A stretch of DNA of 64,000 nt from Actinomycetes bacterium (GTDB lineage Bacteria; Actinomycetota; Acidimicrobiia; Acidimicrobiales; Palsa-688): NCBI GenBank assembly GCA_021787035.1, contig JAJYMM010000202.1, positions 1-64,000 of the forward strand, given 5' to 3'. Of the stretch, positions 53,158-62,024 are shown piece by piece. A model generated the notes under the pieces. It was not told where the DNA came from. It searched no databases and was given only the letters and a program-made list of their open reading frames with translations. The translations under genes were made by a program, and so were the position numbers. Each line of letters starts with the position of its first letter. Position 1 is the stretch's first letter.

Positions 53158-55116
53158 ATGGGTGCCTCGCACCAATCCGTGGCCCAACTGGCAGCAGCTG
53201 TCGACTTGAACAGTCCCGGCACGTACGTGCACTGGTCGATCTTTGACGTCTCGCTCGCCAACCTGGTCCTTGTCGCCGTCATGGTCGTCATCTTCGGAGC
53301 TGCCCTCCTTGTAAGGTTTCCCGAACACTCCAAAGGGGCCAAGGGACGCGGGGTCCATGGCGACGGGGATGGTCCGGGGGAAGCTACGTCTCGTGCTGGC
53401 GTCGGCGGGCATGGCACCGCTTCGATGAATGACTACTCCGACGAGGGCTCCCTCGACGGGGACCGCACTTGGACCGGCGCTATCCGGCGAACCGGCTTGC
53501 GCTTCCTTCCGCCCGTGAAGCTCCTCCCCGATCGCCAGCCCGCTTACGTGGCGTCTTGGATATACGTCTTTGGTGTGGCGACACTCGCCGCCCTCGGCCT
53601 TGCGGTCGTTTCTGGCTTCTTGATCGCGCTCGGGGGCCCCGACTGGTGGCACACCAACTCAGTCGGGCATTTTTTCAATAGCCTTCACCTCTGGTCTGTC
53701 GAGGCCTTCATGGCCTTCATGGTCATCCACCTTTGGGGGAAGTTCTGGATGGCGGCGTGGAGGGGCCGCCGGGCCCTCACATGGTTGACGGGAGGGCTTG
53801 CCTTCCTCACTTCGATCGTCGAGTGCTTTACCGGCTACCTGTCGCAGCAGAACTTCGACTCGCAGTGGATATCGACCAACGGGAAGGACGCGATCAACGC
53901 GACGGGGCTCGGGGGCTTTTTCAACCTCTTGGACTTCGGCCAGATGCTGATGTGGCACATCGTCCTGATACCGGTCATCTTGGTGGCGATCGTTGGGGCG
54001 CACGTGCTCTTGGTGCGCGTGAAGGGCGTGTCCCACCCGCTACCGGCCTCGAGGCCACGGGGCCGGGAGGCTCGGCGGGCTGCCCGAGCCGCGGACGCCG
54101 CTGAGTGGACTGGCCCGACGCGCGTCTACGACATAGTAAAGGAGGCGGCATTAGCCACGGCTGTTGCCGCCACCCTTGTGATAGTGCTGGCCGCCGTGCT
54201 GTCATCCCCGGACGTACCCCCGATCTCGATCAAGAGCTGGGCGAAGGTCGCGCCTGCAGACTTCATGGCCACCGCGACGAGCGAGTTGGACGGGACGAGC
54301 GAGACCGCCACTTACGGGCCCCCCTACAACAACGGCAGCAATGACACCCAGCGAATCGGCATCTCTTGGGAGAAGCTCGCAGGCGTCCGAGTGCCGGTCA
54401 ACGCAGCCCAGGCCTTCGTGCTCGGCCCGTTGGAGAAGGTGGCCCCGACGGACCCCGCGCTTATAGGCGCGCTCCGTCGCTACCAGGCGGCCCCGGCAAG
54501 CACCCGTACGGCTTGGACCAATGCCTACTCAAAGGTCCTCGACCACGTCACCTTCCACGACGGCACCCCCGTTGTGCCGAGTGCCAATGACGGGCCTGTC
54601 CCGCTCCTGATCTCTACTGAGTACTCCTTGGCACGGGGAGGAGCACTTGATACGGACCTGCTCGCTGACCGTTCCTTTTACGGGACAAACTTCACCAAGC
54701 CCCTTTTGTTCTTGGAGGATGGGGAGTACTTCGCGCAACAGGCAAAGGCCCAGCACTTGACGGGGAACCAGTGGGGCGTGATGAACGAGACGGGCAGCTA
54801 CCCAGGCCAACCCTGGCTCTGGCTCTACACCCTTTGGTACCAGGTGCCGGGCTGGAAGAGCTCGGCCAACGTGGACTTGATCGCCATCTACATGACCGGC
54901 GCCGCCACAATCTTGTTGCTCGCCGTGCCGTTCATCCCGGGCCTCCGCGACATCCCAGAGGTCGTCCCGCTCCACCGGGTGGTCTGGCGGAACTGGCACC
55001 GGCGCCCTCCGGGCGGCACTCCGCCAGCCCCACTTCCCGCCAGCAGCCATCCCGGCGACGGCTCCACTCGGCCTCTCCCGAGCGGGCAGGGAGAGGAGGG
55101 GGAGGTCAGGAGCTAG
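53158..55116 (+). CDS. b6-type cytochrome b with large C-terminal extension
   Basis: 652 residues; GGAAAGGGAGGG lies upstream of the ATG. A first membrane helix (about 28-57) and a linker precede the diheme cytochrome b domain (about 120-300). Heme ligands are visible: in SLHLWSVEAFMAFMVIHLW the His are 14 apart; in WHIVLIPVILVAIVGAHVLL they are 15 apart. The 14/15 pattern is that of cytochrome b6 rather than mitochondrial cytochrome b. After a helix near 335-352 comes a soluble region of over 200 residues without recognised motifs (about 355-575) and a final helix near 583-602. No Rieske protein, cytochrome c or subunit IV gene is near. It probably carries electrons between quinone and an unknown partner. 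Confidence 0.85.
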   Translation: MGASHQSVAQLAAAVDLNSPGTYVHWSIFDVSLANLVLVAVMVVIFGAALLVRFPEHSKGAKGRGVHGDGDGPGEATSRAGVGGHGTASMNDYSDEGSLDGDRTWTGAIRRTGLRFLPPVKLLPDRQPAYVASWIYVFGVATLAALGLAVVSGFLIALGGPDWWHTNSVGHFFNSLHLWSVEAFMAFMVIHLWGKFWMAAWRGRRALTWLTGGLAFLTSIVECFTGYLSQQNFDSQWISTNGKDAINATGLGGFFNLLDFGQMLMWHIVLIPVILVAIVGAHVLLVRVKGVSHPLPASRPRGREARRAARAADAAEWTGPTRVYDIVKEAALATAVAATLVIVLAAVLSSPDVPPISIKSWAKVAPADFMATATSELDGTSETATYGPPYNNGSNDTQRIGISWEKLAGVRVPVNAAQAFVLGPLEKVAPTDPALIGALRRYQAAPASTRTAWTNAYSKVLDHVTFHDGTPVVPSANDGPVPLLISTEYSLARGGALDTDLLADRSFYGTNFTKPLLFLEDGEYFAQQAKAQHLTGNQWGVMNETGSYPGQPWLWLYTLWYQVPGWKSSANVDLIAIYMTGAATILLLAVPFIPGLRDIPEVVPLHRVVWRNWHRRPPGGTPPAPLPASSHPGDGSTRPLPSGQGEEGEVRS

Positions 55117-56284
55117 TCGGAGCGGCGGACTCGGCGCCGGCCACGCGGTTGGCGGGCGAGCCGTTGCACCAGTCCCCTGTCGGTGGCGCTTCACCCCCGA
55201 CGGAGAACTGCGCCAAGCGAGGGACCTCCCCCGCCTGCTCCATCGACGCCAATGCACCTCGCCTTCTCGCCAGTTCGACCTCGAAGAAGTCGGTCGTCAC
55301 CTGCGCCGCGACACGGCGGTAGGCGCTAGCGATGCTGGCCGTGGCGCTTTGCCCGACGGGCGGGACGTAAGGCTCTAGGTGGCTTGCCCCTAGAAGGTCG
55401 AGGTAGTACTTGGTGCCCTTTGCCTCGTTGTAGATCTGGGAACTGCACGCCGGCACGTTGATGGTGTCGGCGCTGCCTTGGACGACGAGGAGCGGGACTT
55501 GCGGTCCTGTGAAATAGGTCCCCCCGAAGCTCGACAGCTCTGCGCCGGAGAGGACCGCGACCGCTTTTACCGCCGGGTCATGGCAGCAGGTGTTGTCAGC
55601 GACGGCCAGGCTGACGTCGCCGCCGTCAGACTGGCCGGCAAGGCCGACCTCGCCGGGGTCAACGAGGCCTGCGAGGACCGACGCACTCCGTCGGGGGACG
55701 CTCGTCAGCGCGCCGAGCACCGAACGGAGCTCCACGGGGTGGTTGATGATGTCAGCTTCGTCGAGAGGCCCTGGTGGGGCGGTGTAAGGGTAGGTGGGGG
55801 CTGCCACGACGAAACCGGCGGCAGCCCACTGGCGGATGAGGGCCGAGTAAGCGCTCGCGGCTTCGTCGTAACCCTGGGAGAAGACCACCAGCGGGTACGG
55901 CCCGCTACTGCGGTCGGGCACGAGCCTGCCGTTCCTCTTGGTCGCGGGGTACCAAACCTCGGTTGACAGCACGCGCCCGGTGGCTGGGACCGGCACCTCA
56001 AGGGTGGTCGTGGACACCTGGAAAGGGCGCTTGGCAGCGCTACAGGCGTCCTGCGCCTGGTTGCGACCAGTGTTTGCCGACGCGCAAGAAGCCGGCAGCG
56101 CATGGGGGGTGGCCTGCCGAACGGCCCTAGCGGCGCCGCTGGCCGCCACCGACCCCCCAACCAGAGCGGTCGCCGTCAAGAGGACCATGAGAAGAGCCAC
56201 GAGGCCCACCGCCACCTGCCGTCGCATCGGTGCAGGAAGCGTAGCGGGCTCATCGCCGGGAGGGTTGGCACCGTCGGTGGCCAC
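55106..56284 (-). CDS. Secreted alpha/beta-hydrolase (dienelactone hydrolase/PAF-acetylhydrolase-like)
   Basis: 392 residues. A signal anchor (about 25-50) precedes an alpha/beta-hydrolase domain (about 90-350). The nucleophile elbow is GQSDGG (Ser near 220), the likely acid is in VVQGSADTINVP near 268, and the His is in LLGASHLEPY near 303. The oxyanion region is VFSQGYDEAASAY. Such enzymes split esters, and the family includes chlorophyllase-like and PAF-acetylhydrolase-like proteins; substrate unknown. Several Cys (CSAAK, NTCCHD, PACSSQ) could form disulphides. Its 3' end overlaps the cytochrome b gene by 11 bases, convergent. Confidence 0.82.
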   Translation of the reverse strand: MATDGANPPGDEPATLPAPMRRQVAVGLVALLMVLLTATALVGGSVAASGAARAVRQATPHALPASCASANTGRNQAQDACSAAKRPFQVSTTTLEVPVPATGRVLSTEVWYPATKRNGRLVPDRSSGPYPLVVFSQGYDEAASAYSALIRQWAAAGFVVAAPTYPYTAPPGPLDEADIINHPVELRSVLGALTSVPRRSASVLAGLVDPGEVGLAGQSDGGDVSLAVADNTCCHDPAVKAVAVLSGAELSSFGGTYFTGPQVPLLVVQGSADTINVPACSSQIYNEAKGTKYYLDLLGASHLEPYVPPVGQSATASIASAYRRVAAQVTTDFFEVELARRRGALASMEQAGEVPRLAQFSVGGEAPPTGDWCNGSPANRVAGAESAAPTSS

Positions 56285-56377
56285 CCGACGTTCGGTGCTG
56301 GCGAGTGGGCCCAGGGAGCGAATGGCGCCTCGCCAGCGCTCGTTTAGACCCCTAGCGGGTAAGCCTCAATAGCCCCC

Positions 56378-56953
56378 TCAGTAGCCCCCGTAGCTGCTCT
56401 TGGCCGTCGTGGTCGTCGTCTTCTTAGCGGGTGGTGCCTTCTTCGCAATGCTTGGCTTGGTCGGCGATGTACCCGCCAAGAACCAAATGCCAAGGACTCC
56501 CTCCCCCTTTGCCTGGTCGGCCTTGTCGGCGGCGAAGGTGTAGAGGGGCTTCCCGTGCCAAGTCACCTGCATGCCTGAAGGGCCTTTGATAGCGCCAAGG
56601 CCGCTCACGCCCTTTAGGGCTACCGGTGCCTTCTGGGCCTTCGGTAGGACGAGGGGAGGCCAGAGAGTGAGGCACTTGCCCGTGCAGGCCCAGTGTTTGG
56701 GTGGTTTGTTTGCGGTGTTGTAGTAGAGCGCCAGGCCTTTCTCGTCAACGAGGACATTGCCGTACTTGCCGAGCTTGGCCGCTTTCACCTCGACTTTCGA
56801 TTGCGTGGCTGCTTGGCTGTCGCCAGCGCGAGATTGCCGGTGCAGCGTGGCGCTCGCCGGGCCCGCCAGGGAGGTCAGTGCCGCGAAGGACATGCTGGCC
56901 GCGCCGACGAGGCTCGCGAGCCGCCGGGCTGGGACGTGTTGCCAGGTGCGCAC
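56378..56953 (-). CDS. Secreted COG4315-type protein with YGGY C-terminus
   Basis: 191 residues from a GTG at 56953, chosen because AGGAGG lies nine bases upstream and a signal peptide follows directly (about 8-35, ending GPASA); the frame is open to 57100. It has one copy of the secreted repeat (Lipoprotein_15): GLALYYNTANKPP, WACTGKCLTLWPPLVLP with a CxxxC pair, and MQVTWHGKPLYTFAADKADQAKGEGV. The tail is Thr/Lys-rich and ends YGGY, as in the three-repeat protein at 33234-34616. It is divergent from a b561-like membrane protein, which again links this family to redox genes. Function unknown. Confidence 0.83.
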   Translation of the reverse strand: MRTWQHVPARRLASLVGAASMSFAALTSLAGPASATLHRQSRAGDSQAATQSKVEVKAAKLGKYGNVLVDEKGLALYYNTANKPPKHWACTGKCLTLWPPLVLPKAQKAPVALKGVSGLGAIKGPSGMQVTWHGKPLYTFAADKADQAKGEGVLGIWFLAGTSPTKPSIAKKAPPAKKTTTTTAKSSYGGY

Positions 56954-57033
56954 TGGTGTTGCCTCCTTTATTTCCTGCAGCAACTTACCGATTCTAACTG
57001 TGATTTCCACATTCGGGCGCCCGGCCCCAGTTC

Positions 57034-57855
57034 GTGCGCCTGAGGAGGGTCCTTCACGGCTCCGCAAGGTCGGGAACACAAGATGGCGCAGTGCCTTCAC
57101 GCCTCACTACGACCAATGGCAGCCAAGCGCCAGGTCGAGCGCAGGACACGAAACCTATACCGGTAGTAGCCAGCTACGGCCCGGCCCGAGCGCGCGATAC
57201 CAGGCCTGTCCCGATGGTGGGCAGCCCGGCCCGAGGTTCCCTCAGGCGCCCTCAGCGCCCTCGTCGCGCGGACCAAGGGGTCGAGTCCAACGCTCGGCTC
57301 ACAGCCATGACCGCCGCCGTGCTCTTGGTACTGCTTGCGATCGAGGGCCTCACGATTGTGCGGATCCGCTCTCTGCTTAGCCTGCACGTACTCGTCGGGA
57401 TGATCCTCATCCCTCCGGTTGCGCTCAAGATCGGTAGCACCGGTTACCGCTTCGTCCGGTACTACCTCGGATCCCCGGCATACCGGCGGAAGGGGCCCCC
57501 GCCCCCGCTGCTCCGGCTCCTCGGGCCGGTGCTGATAGTGACGATGGTGGCGTTGCTGGCAAGTGGCGTCGCGCTGCTGTTCGTAGGGCCGGCGCTTCGA
57601 GGGGACTTCCTCCTGTTGCACCAGGCGAGCTTCGTCTTGTGGTTCGGCGCTATGACCGTGCACGTCCTCGCCCACATCGTGGAGACGGCTCATCTCGCTC
57701 CAAGGGACTGGGCGCGCAGGACAGCCGCCGATGTGAAGGGAGCGAGGCTCCGCCAGTGGGTCGTCGGGTCCAGTGTCGCTCTCGGCATCCCGCTCGGGCT
57801 ACTAGTGCTGAGCAGGGCGAGCACTTGGTTCAGCCAGCCCTTGCCTGCGCGCTAG
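57034..57855 (+). CDS. Cytochrome b561-like membrane protein
   Basis: 273 residues; the start is uncertain because the first 90 residues are low complexity, and ATG 57214 is a possible alternative. Four membrane helices: about 90-108, 112-130, 160-182 and 190-215, with a fifth near 242-260. His residues suited to b hemes lie in LLSLHVLVG near 118 and in LLHQASFVLWFGAMTVHVLAHIVETAH near 195-220, a pattern like b561 and DUF4405 proteins. It probably moves electrons across or within the membrane. It is divergent from the YGGY-tailed secreted protein with about 80 bases between starts. Confidence 0.7.
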   Translation: MRLRRVLHGSARSGTQDGAVPSRLTTTNGSQAPGRAQDTKPIPVVASYGPARARDTRPVPMVGSPARGSLRRPQRPRRADQGVESNARLTAMTAAVLLVLLAIEGLTIVRIRSLLSLHVLVGMILIPPVALKIGSTGYRFVRYYLGSPAYRRKGPPPPLLRLLGPVLIVTMVALLASGVALLFVGPALRGDFLLLHQASFVLWFGAMTVHVLAHIVETAHLAPRDWARRTAADVKGARLRQWVVGSSVALGIPLGLLVLSRASTWFSQPLPAR

Positions 57856-58080
57856 GCCTGCCATCAGGCATGATGGCGAGGAGGGCCGCGCCGGCCTAGG
57901 GCACGCTGGCTCGATGTCGAACGCATCAGCCGGCGGTAGTCGAGCGCCGTGTGTGCCGAGCGCTCGCGGCTGGCGCGCCGGGCCAGCATCCCGACGGCTC
58001 TGGTAACCTGACCAAGTGGCTGTCTGTGACCTGCCCGCCTTGGGCTTCCTGATGAGGTAACCGGCAGGTCAGCCGGGCAC

Positions 58081-58154
58081 AGGGCAGTAGCTCAATATGG
58101 CAGAGCACCGGTCTCCAAAACCGGCGGTTGGGGGTTCAAGTCCCTCCTGCCCTG
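58081..58154 (+). tRNA. tRNA-Trp (anticodon CCA)
   Basis: AGGGCAG (58081-58087) pairs with CTGCCCT (58147-58153), with discriminator G. The anticodon stem CCGGT/ACCGG encloses CTCCAAA, giving CCA. It precedes secE, as in most actinobacteria. Confidence 0.96.
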
Positions 58155-58188
58155 CGTAAGCTTGTAGTCCGCAAGGAAGGTCAGCGAC

Positions 58189-58500
58189 GTGAGCGTAAGC
58201 GAGTTCAACCAGGAAGAGAAGCATCTGAGAGAGGGCCAGGGCGCCCTGGGCACAGAAGGCACGCCTACCTCTCGACGAGAGGAGCGGAGGCCGCCCTCTG
58301 GCACTCCGGCGCGCACTGGTTTTCACCCGCGGCAGTACCTGGACGAGGTCGTTCTCGAGCTGCGCAAGGTAATGAAGCCAAAGCGAGCGGAGCTCGTCAA
58401 CTATGCCACGGTGGTCTTCTTCACTCTGGCCTTCCTGATGGCGCTCACCTACGGCTTGGACTACCTGTACTCGCTGGGCGCGACGTCGCTGTTCAAGTAG
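58189..58500 (+). CDS. secE: Preprotein translocase subunit SecE
   Basis: 103 residues, GTG start. A hydrophilic N-terminal half (1-45) precedes the conserved SecE core: QYLDEVVLELRKVMKPKRAELVNYATVV, then one membrane helix TLAFLMALTYGLDYLY. The core matches the short, single-helix SecE of actinobacteria. It stabilises SecY in the protein-export channel. It sits between tRNA-Trp and nusG, with nine bases to nusG. Confidence 0.95.
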   Translation: MSVSEFNQEEKHLREGQGALGTEGTPTSRREERRPPSGTPARTGFHPRQYLDEVVLELRKVMKPKRAELVNYATVVFFTLAFLMALTYGLDYLYSLGATSLFK

Positions 58501-58509
58501 TGAGAGGCG

Positions 58510-59226
58510 ATGGCTGAAGAGATCCACCCCGAAGTGAGCATGGCCCCGGCAGAGGACGAGGAAGCGACGTCTGGGGGCGATGGTGCCGTCGCGCTTGACG
58601 CGGCACCTGAAGAGGACGGCGAGGTGCTCGACCTTGGTCTTGAAGTGGCCCAGGAGGACAACGTCGCCGTCGAAAGCCCCTACGACCGCCCCGGGAGCTG
58701 GTACGTAGTGCACAGCTACGCCGGCTACGAAAACAAGGTCAAGTCCAACCTAGAGAGCCGCATCTCGTCCATGAACATGGAGGACCGCATCTTTGAGGTG
58801 GTCATCCCGCTCGAGGACGTAGTCGAGCTCAAGGGGGGCAAGCGCCAGGTCGTGTCCCGCAAGGTCTTCCCCGGTTACCTGATGGTCCGTATGGCCCTCG
58901 ACGACGACTCCTGGTACGTCGTGCGCAACACCCCCGGCGTGACGGGATTCGTCGGTCTCGGTGCGCGCCCGACGCCGCTCTCCCGCCGAGAGGTGGAGGG
59001 GATCCTGTCCCCGAAGGAGGAGGGGGCGGGCGCACCAAAGAAGACCAAGCCGCGGCTCGAGTACGAGGTGGGCGAGTCCGTGCGCGTCCGGGAAGGGCCG
59101 TTCGCCGACTTCAGCGGCACCGTCGCCGAGATCAACGAGGACCAATTGAAGCTCAAGGTCCTCGTCAACATCTTCGGTCGGGAGACACCGGTAGAGTTCG
59201 AGTTCGCCCAGGTGGCCAAGCTCTGA
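58510..59226 (+). CDS. nusG: Transcription termination/antitermination factor NusG
   Basis: 238 residues. An acidic, disordered N-terminus (1-55), common in actinobacteria, precedes the NGN domain (about 60-165) with [19 protein letters not shown], and ends in a KOW domain (about 190-238) with [14 protein letters not shown]. It binds RNA polymerase and couples it to Rho or ribosomes. The location between secE and rplK is the conserved one. Confidence 0.97.
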   Translation: MAEEIHPEVSMAPAEDEEATSGGDGAVALDAAPEEDGEVLDLGLEVAQEDNVAVESPYDRPGSWYVVHSYAGYENKVKSNLESRISSMNMEDRIFEVVIPLEDVVELKGGKRQVVSRKVFPGYLMVRMALDDDSWYVVRNTPGVTGFVGLGARPTPLSRREVEGILSPKEEGAGAPKKTKPRLEYEVGESVRVREGPFADFSGTVAEINEDQLKLKVLVNIFGRETPVEFEFAQVAKL

Positions 59227-59260
59227 GCTTCGAGCAGAGCCCTGTTATTAGGAGTACCTG

Positions 59261-59686
59261 ATGGCCAAGCGCCAAGTCACAGCAATAGTCCGCATCCAGC
59301 TCCCGGCCGGGAAGGCGACGCCCGCGCCTCCCGTCGGCACGGCCCTTGGGCCGCACGGCATCCAGACGATGGAGTTCGTGAAGCAGTACAACGCGGCCAC
59401 AGAGGATAAAGCGGGCCAGGTCATCCCCGTCGAGGTGACCATCTACTCGGACCGGAGCTTCAGCTTCGTCCTGAAGACACCGCCGACCGCGGTGCTCATC
59501 CGCCAGGAGCTCGGCATTGACAAGGGTGCGAAGACGACTGGCCGGGAGGTCGTAGGTACGTTGAGTGATGCCCAGGTCGTGAAGATCGCCCAGGTAAAGA
59601 TGCCGGACCTCAATGCCAACGACCTTGAGTCCGCGAAAGCACAGGTCGCCGGCACGGCACGTTCCATGGGAGTAAAGGTCGGTTGA
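59261..59686 (+). CDS. rplK: 50S ribosomal protein L11
   Basis: 141 residues, normal length. The N-terminal QLPAGKATPAPPVGTALGPHG and central FVLKTPPTAVLI are typical. It forms the stalk base, the site where thiopeptide antibiotics bind with 23S rRNA. Start ATG; the gene follows nusG by 34 bases and is followed by rplA. Confidence 0.97.
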   Translation: MAKRQVTAIVRIQLPAGKATPAPPVGTALGPHGIQTMEFVKQYNAATEDKAGQVIPVEVTIYSDRSFSFVLKTPPTAVLIRQELGIDKGAKTTGREVVGTLSDAQVVKIAQVKMPDLNANDLESAKAQVAGTARSMGVKVG

Positions 59687-59728
59687 TGGCCACGGCCACG
59701 AGGCAGGAGCACAGGAGGTAGCGCCAGG

Positions 59729-60460
59729 GTGCCCAAGCGAGGAAAGAAGTACGAAGATGCTGCTAAAGCCGTGGGTGAGGGCCGGCTGTATGGCCCGCTC
59801 GAGGCTATCGACCTGGTGAAGAAGCTGGCCCACGCCAGCTTCGATGAGACCGTCGAGCTGGCCGTCCGCCTCGGGATAGATCCTAGGAAGGCCGACCAGG
59901 CTCTCCGTGGGACGGTGTCCCTGCCAGCCGGTACTGGGAAGTCGGTGCGCGTTGCTGTTTTTGCTGCCGGAGAGGCGGCTGAGGCCGCGAGGACGGCGGG
60001 TGCGGACATCGTGGGCTCCGACGACCTTGTCGCTCAGGTCGATGGAGGGTTCATGGACTTCGACGTGGCCATAGCGACCCCTGACATGATGGCCCAGGTC
60101 GGACGGCTTGGCCGCAAGCTCGGCCCGCGCGGTTTGATGCCCAACCCCAAGACGGGGACTGTCACCGCCGACGTCGGGCGGGCTGTCACCGACTTCAAGG
60201 GAGGACGGGTCGAGTACCGGGCAGACGCTCGAAGCCATGGGGTCGTCCAGGTCCCTATAGGAAAGGTCAGCTTCAGCCGGGACCAGCTCCTGACCAACAT
60301 CCGCGCCGTCCTCGACGAGTTGCAGCGGGTCAAGCCGGCCGCCTCGAAGGGCCGCTACGTGAGGTCGGTCTCCATTTCTTCCACGATGGGCCTCGGAATC
60401 GACATCGACCCGACCCGGGCGCGGGTGAGTGACGAGGAGCTGGCCGCCACGGCTGCCTGA
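59729..60460 (+). CDS. rplA: 50S ribosomal protein L1
   Basis: 243 residues from GTG with AGGAGG upstream. It starts with the basic [15 protein letters not shown]; the [15 protein letters not shown] segment and [18 protein letters not shown] are family signatures. L1 is also a translational repressor of its own operon in bacteria. The C-terminal eight residues beyond the core are short and normal. Confidence 0.97.
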   Translation: MPKRGKKYEDAAKAVGEGRLYGPLEAIDLVKKLAHASFDETVELAVRLGIDPRKADQALRGTVSLPAGTGKSVRVAVFAAGEAAEAARTAGADIVGSDDLVAQVDGGFMDFDVAIATPDMMAQVGRLGRKLGPRGLMPNPKTGTVTADVGRAVTDFKGGRVEYRADARSHGVVQVPIGKVSFSRDQLLTNIRAVLDELQRVKPAASKGRYVRSVSISSTMGLGIDIDPTRARVSDEELAATAA

Positions 60461-60477
60461 GCTGCTACGATAGCGAT

Positions 60478-60610
60478 TCCAACATAGCGCCGAAGAAATC
60501 TGGTGCGCCCTGGCCGTGGTGCCAGCGGCGCCGAAGTGGGAGGCTGACTTGGTCAGCACCCTGCCCGACGAGGCGAGCTAGCACTCCTTGGAAGGTGTGC
60601 GCGCTCGCGC
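60478..60610 (+). ncRNA. Ribosomal protein L10 leader (autoregulatory mRNA element)
   Basis: The 172-base gap before rplJ can fold into an L10-leader-like structure. An outer stem GCGCCG (60487-60492) with CGGCGC (60526-60531) encloses the stem-loop CTGGC (60510-60514) with GCCAG (60521-60525). A possible -10 box TACGAT is at 60466-60471. L10 leaders before rplJ are bound by the L10-L12 complex. This is a structural match, not a covariance-model hit. Confidence 0.55.
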
Positions 60611-60632
60611 CGCCCTAGACAAGGAGTAGTAC

Positions 60633-61163
60633 ATGGACAACCCGAGGCCTGAGAAGGTGGCCGCTGTAGAGCAGGTGCGTTCCCAGCTCGAGCAGTCGGA
60701 CGCAGTCATTGTCACTGAGTACCGGGGTCTCAAGGTAAAAGACTTGGAGGCGTTGCGCAGGAGCCTTGCGCCCATGGGCGCCGAGTACCGCGTCTACAAA
60801 AACACGCTTGCTCGCATTGCATCCTCCGAGGGCGCTGCCGACGGCTTCGCGGACCTGCTCACCGGGCCGACCGGGCTCGCTTTCGTAAAGGGCGACGCAG
60901 TTGCTGTTGCCAAGGCGATGCGCGACTTCGCCCGCACCAACCCATCGTTGCTCATAAAGGGTGGCCTTCTTGGCACTTCGGTGCTGGGGCCTGCTGAAGC
61001 CACCGCCCTCGCCGACCTGCCTCCTCGTGAGCACCTCCTCGCCCGGCTGGCCGGAGCGCTGGCTGCGCCGATGCAGGGTGTGGCCAGCGCCTTGAGTGCG
61101 CTCCCGCGCAATTTTGCCTATGCCTTGGCCGCGCTGAAGGACCAGCGCAGCAACGAGTCGTAA
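60633..61163 (+). CDS. rplJ: 50S ribosomal protein L10
   Basis: 176 residues, ATG start after AAGGAGTAG. The start MDNPRPEKVAAVEQVRSQLEQSDAVIVTEYRGL and the segment MGAEYRVYKNTLARIA are typical; the C-terminal helix that carries L7/L12 dimers is FAYALAALKDQR. It probably represses the rplJL unit by binding the leader upstream. Confidence 0.97.
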   Translation: MDNPRPEKVAAVEQVRSQLEQSDAVIVTEYRGLKVKDLEALRRSLAPMGAEYRVYKNTLARIASSEGAADGFADLLTGPTGLAFVKGDAVAVAKAMRDFARTNPSLLIKGGLLGTSVLGPAEATALADLPPREHLLARLAGALAAPMQGVASALSALPRNFAYALAALKDQRSNES

Positions 61164-61205
61164 GACCCCCTCGACACCTCTACAATGAACAGGAGAGATC
61201 ACTAA

Positions 61206-61601
61206 ATGCCAACAAAGTTGTCTAAAGACGAGATTCTGGATGCCATTTCCGACATGAGCGTTCTCGAGCTCTCCGAACTGCTCAAGTCCTTCGAAGAGCG
61301 CTTCGGTGTAACGGCGGCTGCCCCGGTCGTTGCTGCGGCGGGTGCCGTCCCGTCCGCCGCGGCGCCGGAGGCTGCTGCTGCAGAGGAGCAGGACGAGTTC
61401 GACGTGGTGCTGACGGGTGCTGGCGACAAGAAGATCCAGGTCATCAAGGAGGTCCGGGCCCTCACAAACCTCGGGCTCAAAGAAGCGAAGGACCTGGTCG
61501 ACGGTGCTCCCAAGACAGTGCTCGAGAAGGTCAGCAAGGAGGACGCCGACAAGGCGAAGGCCCAGCTCGAAGGCGCGGGCGCCACGGTCGAGCTCAAGTA
61601 G
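61206..61601 (+). CDS. rplL: 50S ribosomal protein L7/L12
   Basis: 131 residues. The N-terminal dimerisation helices (1-35), an Ala-rich hinge (about 38-60) and the C-terminal domain with [21 protein letters not shown] and [15 protein letters not shown]. It recruits translation GTPases to the ribosome. The ribosome binding site GGAGAG precedes the ATG. Followed by a hairpin and the rpoB promoters. Confidence 0.97.
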   Translation: MPTKLSKDEILDAISDMSVLELSELLKSFEERFGVTAAAPVVAAAGAVPSAAAPEAAAAEEQDEFDVVLTGAGDKKIQVIKEVRALTNLGLKEAKDLVDGAPKTVLEKVSKEDADKAKAQLEGAGATVELK

Positions 61602-61624
61602 GCGGTAGTAGCAAGCTTGCCGCG

Positions 61625-61653
61625 CCGCCCGGGGGGCGAAAGGCTCCGGGCGG
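61625..61653 (+). terminator. Hairpin after rplL (terminator or attenuator)
   Basis: CCGCCCGG (61625-61632) pairs with CCGGGCGG (61646-61653), an 8-bp stem with a 13-base loop. There is no U tract, so partial termination before rpoB, as in other rplL-rpoB gaps, is the most likely role. Confidence 0.5.
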
Positions 61654-61826
61654 GGTCGGCGGCCCCGGAAAGCGCCTCCGGCCTCTTCCCTCCACCTCGG
61701 CATGTTGCCCGCGGGTTGCCGCGCGAGGGCTGTAAAGGAAGGGGCACGCAGGCCAAGGCGGGTCCCTGGTCACCCCCGAGGCGGAGCCTGGGCGTCCCCC
61801 TTGTGAGGCGACAAGGCATCCAGTGC

Positions 61827-61855
61827 TTGACCTGGGGGCGACGCTGGCTTACCCT
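61827..61855 (+). promoter_or_regulatory. Putative rpoB promoter 1
   Basis: TTGACC (61827-61832) and TACCCT (61850-61855) are separated by 17 bases. The -35 is close to consensus. It would give a leader of about 165 bases. Confidence 0.5.
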
Positions 61856-61890
61856 GATAGGTGGAGCGCCGGCCCGGGTGCACCTGGTTT

Positions 61891-61920
61891 TTGCCGCGCC
61901 TTGCAGACGCGCTGTATAGT
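61891..61920 (+). promoter_or_regulatory. Putative rpoB promoter 2
   Basis: TTGCCG (61891-61896) and TATAGT (61915-61920) are separated by 18 bases. The -10 is the closest to consensus in this gap. It would give a leader of about 100 bases. Confidence 0.5.
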
Positions 61921-62024
61921 GGTCAGTTGCCGTGCTGTGCTTGTCCGCGTCCCTTCGGCTTAGGGAGTCGGATCCGCGCGCGCTGCTACCTCCCGCATCC
62001 CCTGCACCTACCAAGGAGTGATCC

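Larger units (their letters stand above)
61602..62024. other. rplL-rpoB intergenic region (423 bases)
   Basis: No gene is supported here. It contains a hairpin just after rplL and two promoter-like sites, listed separately, which fits independent control of rpoB. The rest is GC-rich without other recognised features. Confidence 0.6.

Noticed and set aside
61617-61919. Small plus-strand frame between rplL and rpoB
   Set aside because: It overlaps the hairpin and the rpoB promoters, has no recognisable sequence, and the position is normally a regulatory gap.
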